Positions 60,095 to 64,000 of a DNA stretch of 64,000 nucleotides are shown here, piece by piece. Source of the stretch: Tamarix chinensis. Its lineage: Eukaryota; Streptophyta; Magnoliopsida; Caryophyllales; Tamaricaceae. The position numbers were made by a program, and so were the translations under genes. Every line of letters starts with the position of its first letter. Position 1 is the first letter of the stretch. The stretch lies in assembly GCA_030549775.1 (NCBI GenBank), contig CM060180.1, forward strand, positions 88,150,672 to 88,214,671, in the 5' to 3' direction. A model generated the notes under the pieces. It was not told where the DNA came from and ran no database searches. It saw nothing but the letters and a program-made list of their open reading frames with translations.

Positions 60095-60165
60095 GCCTAA
60101 GTACCCCTTACCTAAAACGACACCGGTCTTGGAGCACGTTCCTACGCCTCCTTAGGGCTTTGACC
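60095..60165 (-). promoter_or_regulatory. Conserved splice-site-like block in LTR C
   Basis: The minus strand reads TAAGGAGGCGTAGGAACGTG, then CTCCAAGACCGGTG, then TTTTAGGTAAGGGG. A candidate acceptor (AG), a 40-50-base conserved block and a consensus donor (AG/GTAAGG) are thus in order. Counterparts exist at about 8200-8250 (A), 11055-11100 (B), 24140-24200 and 35420-35450 (E2). Splicing is inferred, not shown. Confidence 0.55.
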
Positions 60166-60330
60166 AAATAATAACATACTAATAAAATAACCTTAACAAA
60201 ATTCTAACTTTGCTAAAGACATAAAAATAATAGAGATATTATAACCCTCGATAATATAGGATTAAAGATTTTACCCTAATGATACTAATATAATAATATT
60301 AAAGATAATAAAACTAATATCAATGAGAAT

Positions 60331-60446
<116 letters not shown>

Positions 60447-61559
60447 TATAAGTTTTAAAATAACTAATGACTTACCATTTATTTAATATTAATAATAAAA
60501 TTAATAACATATATAATAATATTGAAATAATAAAGATAATGATAATATTATTATTAATGGTTATAAGAACAGTAGAAATAATAATACTCAAATAAATAAG
60601 TGCAAATGTTAATACAAAATTTGGGCCTAAGATTTTCCAGAATAAATAATAAAACGTTAATAATAATTATTCTAATAATTATAATATTAATAATAATAAT
60701 AAGAAGAAGAATGATAATAATCCCATAATAATTCAATTAATAACTTAAAATTCGAAACTAACAATAAAATTATTTCATTACCACTCTCCACCCTGCAAGT
60801 ACAAGTCAGCATAAATTTTACATCAAATAATAATAAAACATATTAAGAATATAAATATTAAGAATAATAATAATGGTATTTATATGCAAATAATTGAAAT
60901 AAATTAAATCAAGGCTTATAATAATAAGGAAAATGGCTAAGAGGGTCTAGGGTTCAACCTTAAGCTGGTGGGGATAGGCGGCACCGGCGGTGGTTCACGG
61001 CGGTGGCCGGAAAAATAGAAGAACAAAGAAAAAGATGGATGTTGGGAAAAAGATAGGGAGAATTGAGGTGATATAAGAGGTGCTTATTGTTGCCCAGGAG
61101 GAGAGGGAAAAAATGATGGTGGTGGTACAGCCAAAGGTGGCGGCGCACGGCGGTGGAAAACGGTCAGGTATCGTTTGGGTTGGTTCGAAGGTTCGCGACG
61201 TTGGGGAGAAGAAACGGGCGAGATTTAACGCACGAAAATTATGCCAATTTATTCCTGGAGTTAGGAGGAAGACAATGAGGCAAGAAATGGACGGTATTAA
61301 TCACCGTAGCAAGAGAAGCCATTGATGGCGGCCAGCGTTGCAGCGTCGTCGACAGTGAGGAAAGGAGGAAGAAGAAGACGGCTGGTCGGGTGGTTCGCGA
61401 AGGAAAAAGAAAGAAAGAAAAGGAGGAAGAACCGGGCGGTTCGGGCGCGGTCGAGGGTGTCATTAAATCGAACAACGCGGCGCGGCAGAGTCGGACGAAG
61501 GAGGCCGCGCGGGCGCGGGCTGGGCCGTGCCGAAGAAAAGGAAGAGGAAAGGGAAACTG

Positions 61560-61680
61560 GGCCGCGAGCTGGCCCAGTTCGGCGAGAAGAAGAGGAAAAA
61601 AGAAAAAGAAGAAAAAGAAAGAAAAAGAAAAGGAAAAAAAGAAGAAAGAAAAAGAAAAAGGGAAAAAGGAAAGGAGAGAA
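61560..61680. repeat. Purine tract in LTR C
   Basis: Nearly pure AAGAAAAAG-type sequence, preceded by a CG-rich stretch (61440-61560). Confidence 0.9.
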
Positions 61681-62118
61681 ATAATTAGATTAGGGCCAAT
61701 TAAATTAATCTGAATATTTAGGATATTTAAAAATAATAATATTTAAATAAAACAATATTTAAATCCCTTTTTAGGCTAAATTAGGATATTTAAAATATTT
61801 TCCATAAATTCCATTTAATTATCAAAACACCCTAAATTCCTTCAATTAAATTATTTATAAAATTATTATTAAATTAAAACTATTTTCTCATTCTTATTTT
61901 AAATAAAATAATTTATTTAATTAATTTCCAAAATTACATATTTAATTATCCAAAATACCAAAATTTCTCTAATAAAAATACTTACAAAATTCTTCTTAAT
62001 TTTTTCCAATGAATTCCTTTTTATTTTAATAAAATTAATTAATTTAAATAAATTTTCTAATAAAAAATCATTTAAATATAGTTTACAAAATTAGAAATTT
62101 TCGGGGCATTTCAACAGG

Positions 62119-62649
62119 TCTAATCGATCATCTCTTGACCAACAATATAATCTATAGTTATGCTATTAGGTCTAATATTAGATTATCTCTTGATCGCATC
62201 GATATTTTTCACATAAAAAATGGGAACCCCGTCAGAATTCATCATTTCGTCAATCAATCAATAACACAATGCAAGGATCATGAATTGAATAAAAAAATGA
62301 AAATATTCAACATATTTAAATTGAGGGAAACTCCTCATCACCTTGGCATAAAAAATCTAGCCAATCAAACTCATAGTAAGAACATTAAGAATAAAAAGAG
62401 ATTTCATAGATAGATCTCTAGTTTACAAGAAAATTCTTGAGGAATTGGGGAAGAGAATTAAGGAGAGAGAAAATAGGATTGGATGCTATTAGGATGAAAA
62501 ATTAGAATAAAAGTTGAATTTTAAGGCCTCTCGATCCCCAGGTTTTCCCTTCTAAAATGCACATGCACGTTATTATATTTTTGACGATTCTCGAACAACA
62601 TGGCTATGTTGATTAACATGGGGTTCTTGTGTCAACTTTGATAACTCTA
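62119..62649 (-). repeat. Segmental duplication, copy 2 (part after LTR C)
   Basis: Collinear with 28860-29378 (element T LTR). Similarity stops after ACTCTA at 62649. Confidence 0.9.
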
Positions 62650-64000
62650 CCAGAAGCTCTATTTACATAATACAACTAACCCATGCTAAACACATAAACA
62701 TAAAAAGAACATAGAAATAAAACAAGCAACAAAAACCTCATTCATATTAAAGATAGGAATGCCTTACCTTAAAGCAATAATTTTAGCACAAACTCCTAAC
62801 TCGATGGCTATCTACCAAGAAATTGATTCCTAAGGGAATCAAGAGTGAAAAAAATTAAAATTCCTTTTTAAAACTCCAATAAAATCAAATAAAATAGGAA
62901 GACAAAGATGATCTAAGGAACAACTTAACCTTTTCTCAAAAACAAAATTTCTAGGAAGTTAAAATCTTCAACGTTTCTCAAAACCATAATCCTTCCTAGA
63001 TTAAGAGAGAAAAAAAGATAATTAAAGCTAAGACTAGAGGAAGAAAAGAAAGATAACAACCCAGCCAAGGATGGCAGAAAATAAGAGCAAACCTTTATTT
63101 TTTCTTAGTAGAGAGGAAAAAGGAAGAAAAATGAAGAATACTAAACAATTAGAAAAATTCACTAAGCAACAAGAACAAGAGGGCAGGAACAACATGTAAG
63201 AAGTTAATATGAATAATGGATGGAGGGTATAGAAGAAAGTGTTGGTAGAAATCTATAAGAAGTAAAGATAAGAATGGAATAGTAAAGTGTGGGAATCTAA
63301 GGTCTAAGAGAAGAAATGATGGTGTGAGGGAGTTTAAGTGTAGTTAGGGATGGGCATGGAAGAAGCTCGATAAATTTGGGAAGGGGTGGATGAAGGTAAA
63401 TATACAGCAGAGATATAAATATAGAGAGGAAACTAAGGGAGAAGAGAGAATGTGAGATATGCCTAAAATCTGCTTTATTGGAGAAATTTATATAAGAAAA
63501 CATAGAATGATATGAAAAATATTAAATTATCTCAAAGCACCTAAATATGCTCATTAGAAAAAATATATTCTACTAAGTTTTCATGAATATCGAGAAGGGA
63601 TTCAAATCAAAAATTAGAAAAAGATCTTAAATCATAGAATAACTAATGGATTGATTTGAGCAAATAATTTGACTTGTTCTTTGAGAGTAAAATTTTCAAT
63701 CTTTAAGAGTAATAGATGATTGGTTAGGAAAATCATTTGATCAACATGCTTAAAAATTACAATTTTATTAGAATTTCAAGGACTTTCAAAACCATAAATA
63801 ATTTCATTATATATACATAATTTTAAACACATTTTGAAGGATTTTAGGATAGCGTATTATAATATTCAAGGAAATTAAATAAATTTTGAAAGATTTTAGA
63901 TTAGAGTATTACACGTATCTTTTTTTAGATTGCCTTTGACATCTTAGTTTTTTGGAATTTAGCTTATGCAAATTTTTATTTGAAGTATAAAATTTCTCTT
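62650..64000. other. Unassigned AT-rich stretch
   Basis: No domain was recognised. GAGTATTACACGTATC at 63903-63919 resembles the ATTACA end of the local LTRs, so an LTR may end near 63914. The short open frame at 63297-63503 (-) has no motif. The window ends inside repeat-like DNA. Confidence 0.35.

Noticed and set aside
61322..61713. Arg/Lys-rich open frames that look like nuclear proteins
   Set aside because: Purine tract of LTR C; two overlapping frames give the same composition.

Overview
This window looks like intergenic heterochromatin-type DNA from a large, repeat-rich plant genome. The evidence is Ty1/copia and Ty3/gypsy chromovirus remains, a Cassandra TRIM carrying a 5S rRNA-derived segment, a CACTA element, an exon resembling plant KUP/HAK/KT potassium transporters, long AAT microsatellites and CpG decay (TG/CA replacing CG between copies). 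I cannot name the species. I found no intact host gene, tRNA or functional rRNA gene. Almost every long open frame is a low-complexity shadow of purine or pyrimidine tracts inside long terminal repeats (LTRs).

Layout. 1-3900: decayed LTR-like DNA, reverse orientation. 4685-5902 and 15476-15730: one degenerate CCGACCTGA-type repeat, split by LTR A. LTR A (5903-9494 plus 14294-15475) is itself split by solo LTR B (9495-14288, TSD GAGTT), which is split by a complete Cassandra element (11126-11836, TSD TATTA). 17566-43327: a composite plus-strand gypsy element, E1 (5' LTR, gag, protease, start of RT). It is interrupted by a minus-strand chromovirus, E2 (22557-37067), and by solo LTR D (39583-42904). 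E1's 3' LTR also carries a copia RT/RNase H fragment. E2 holds decayed gag, protease, an RT with its core missing, RNase H, integrase and chromodomain, plus a nested third LTR element, T (28304-31541). 44107-52611: a minus-strand copia element split by a complete 4,941-bp CACTA element (46277-51217, TSD TAT). That CACTA element carries a captured potassium-transporter exon. 53132-62649: a second copy of 24312-29378 (part of E2 plus part of T), broken by the 4,427-bp solo LTR C (TSD ACAGG). 62650-64000: AT-rich, unassigned.

How it fits together. The nesting gives a relative order of events. T entered E2, then the E2/T segment was duplicated about 29 kb away, then LTR C landed in the second copy. 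LTR A came before B, and B before Cassandra. The copia element came before the CACTA element. LTRs A, B, C, D and the E2 LTRs share one unusual architecture of 3.3 to 4.8 kb: a cluster of three hairpins, an array of CCAC...GTGG hairpins separated by covarying palindromes, a short splice-site-like block, an AAT microsatellite and a long purine or pyrimidine tract. The most interesting points are the transporter exon inside the CACTA element, the covarying hairpin modules of the giant LTRs, the duplication sharing a nested insertion, and the 5S-bearing Cassandra. Coordinates with stated TSDs were read base by base. Homology extents given as approximate were judged by eye.
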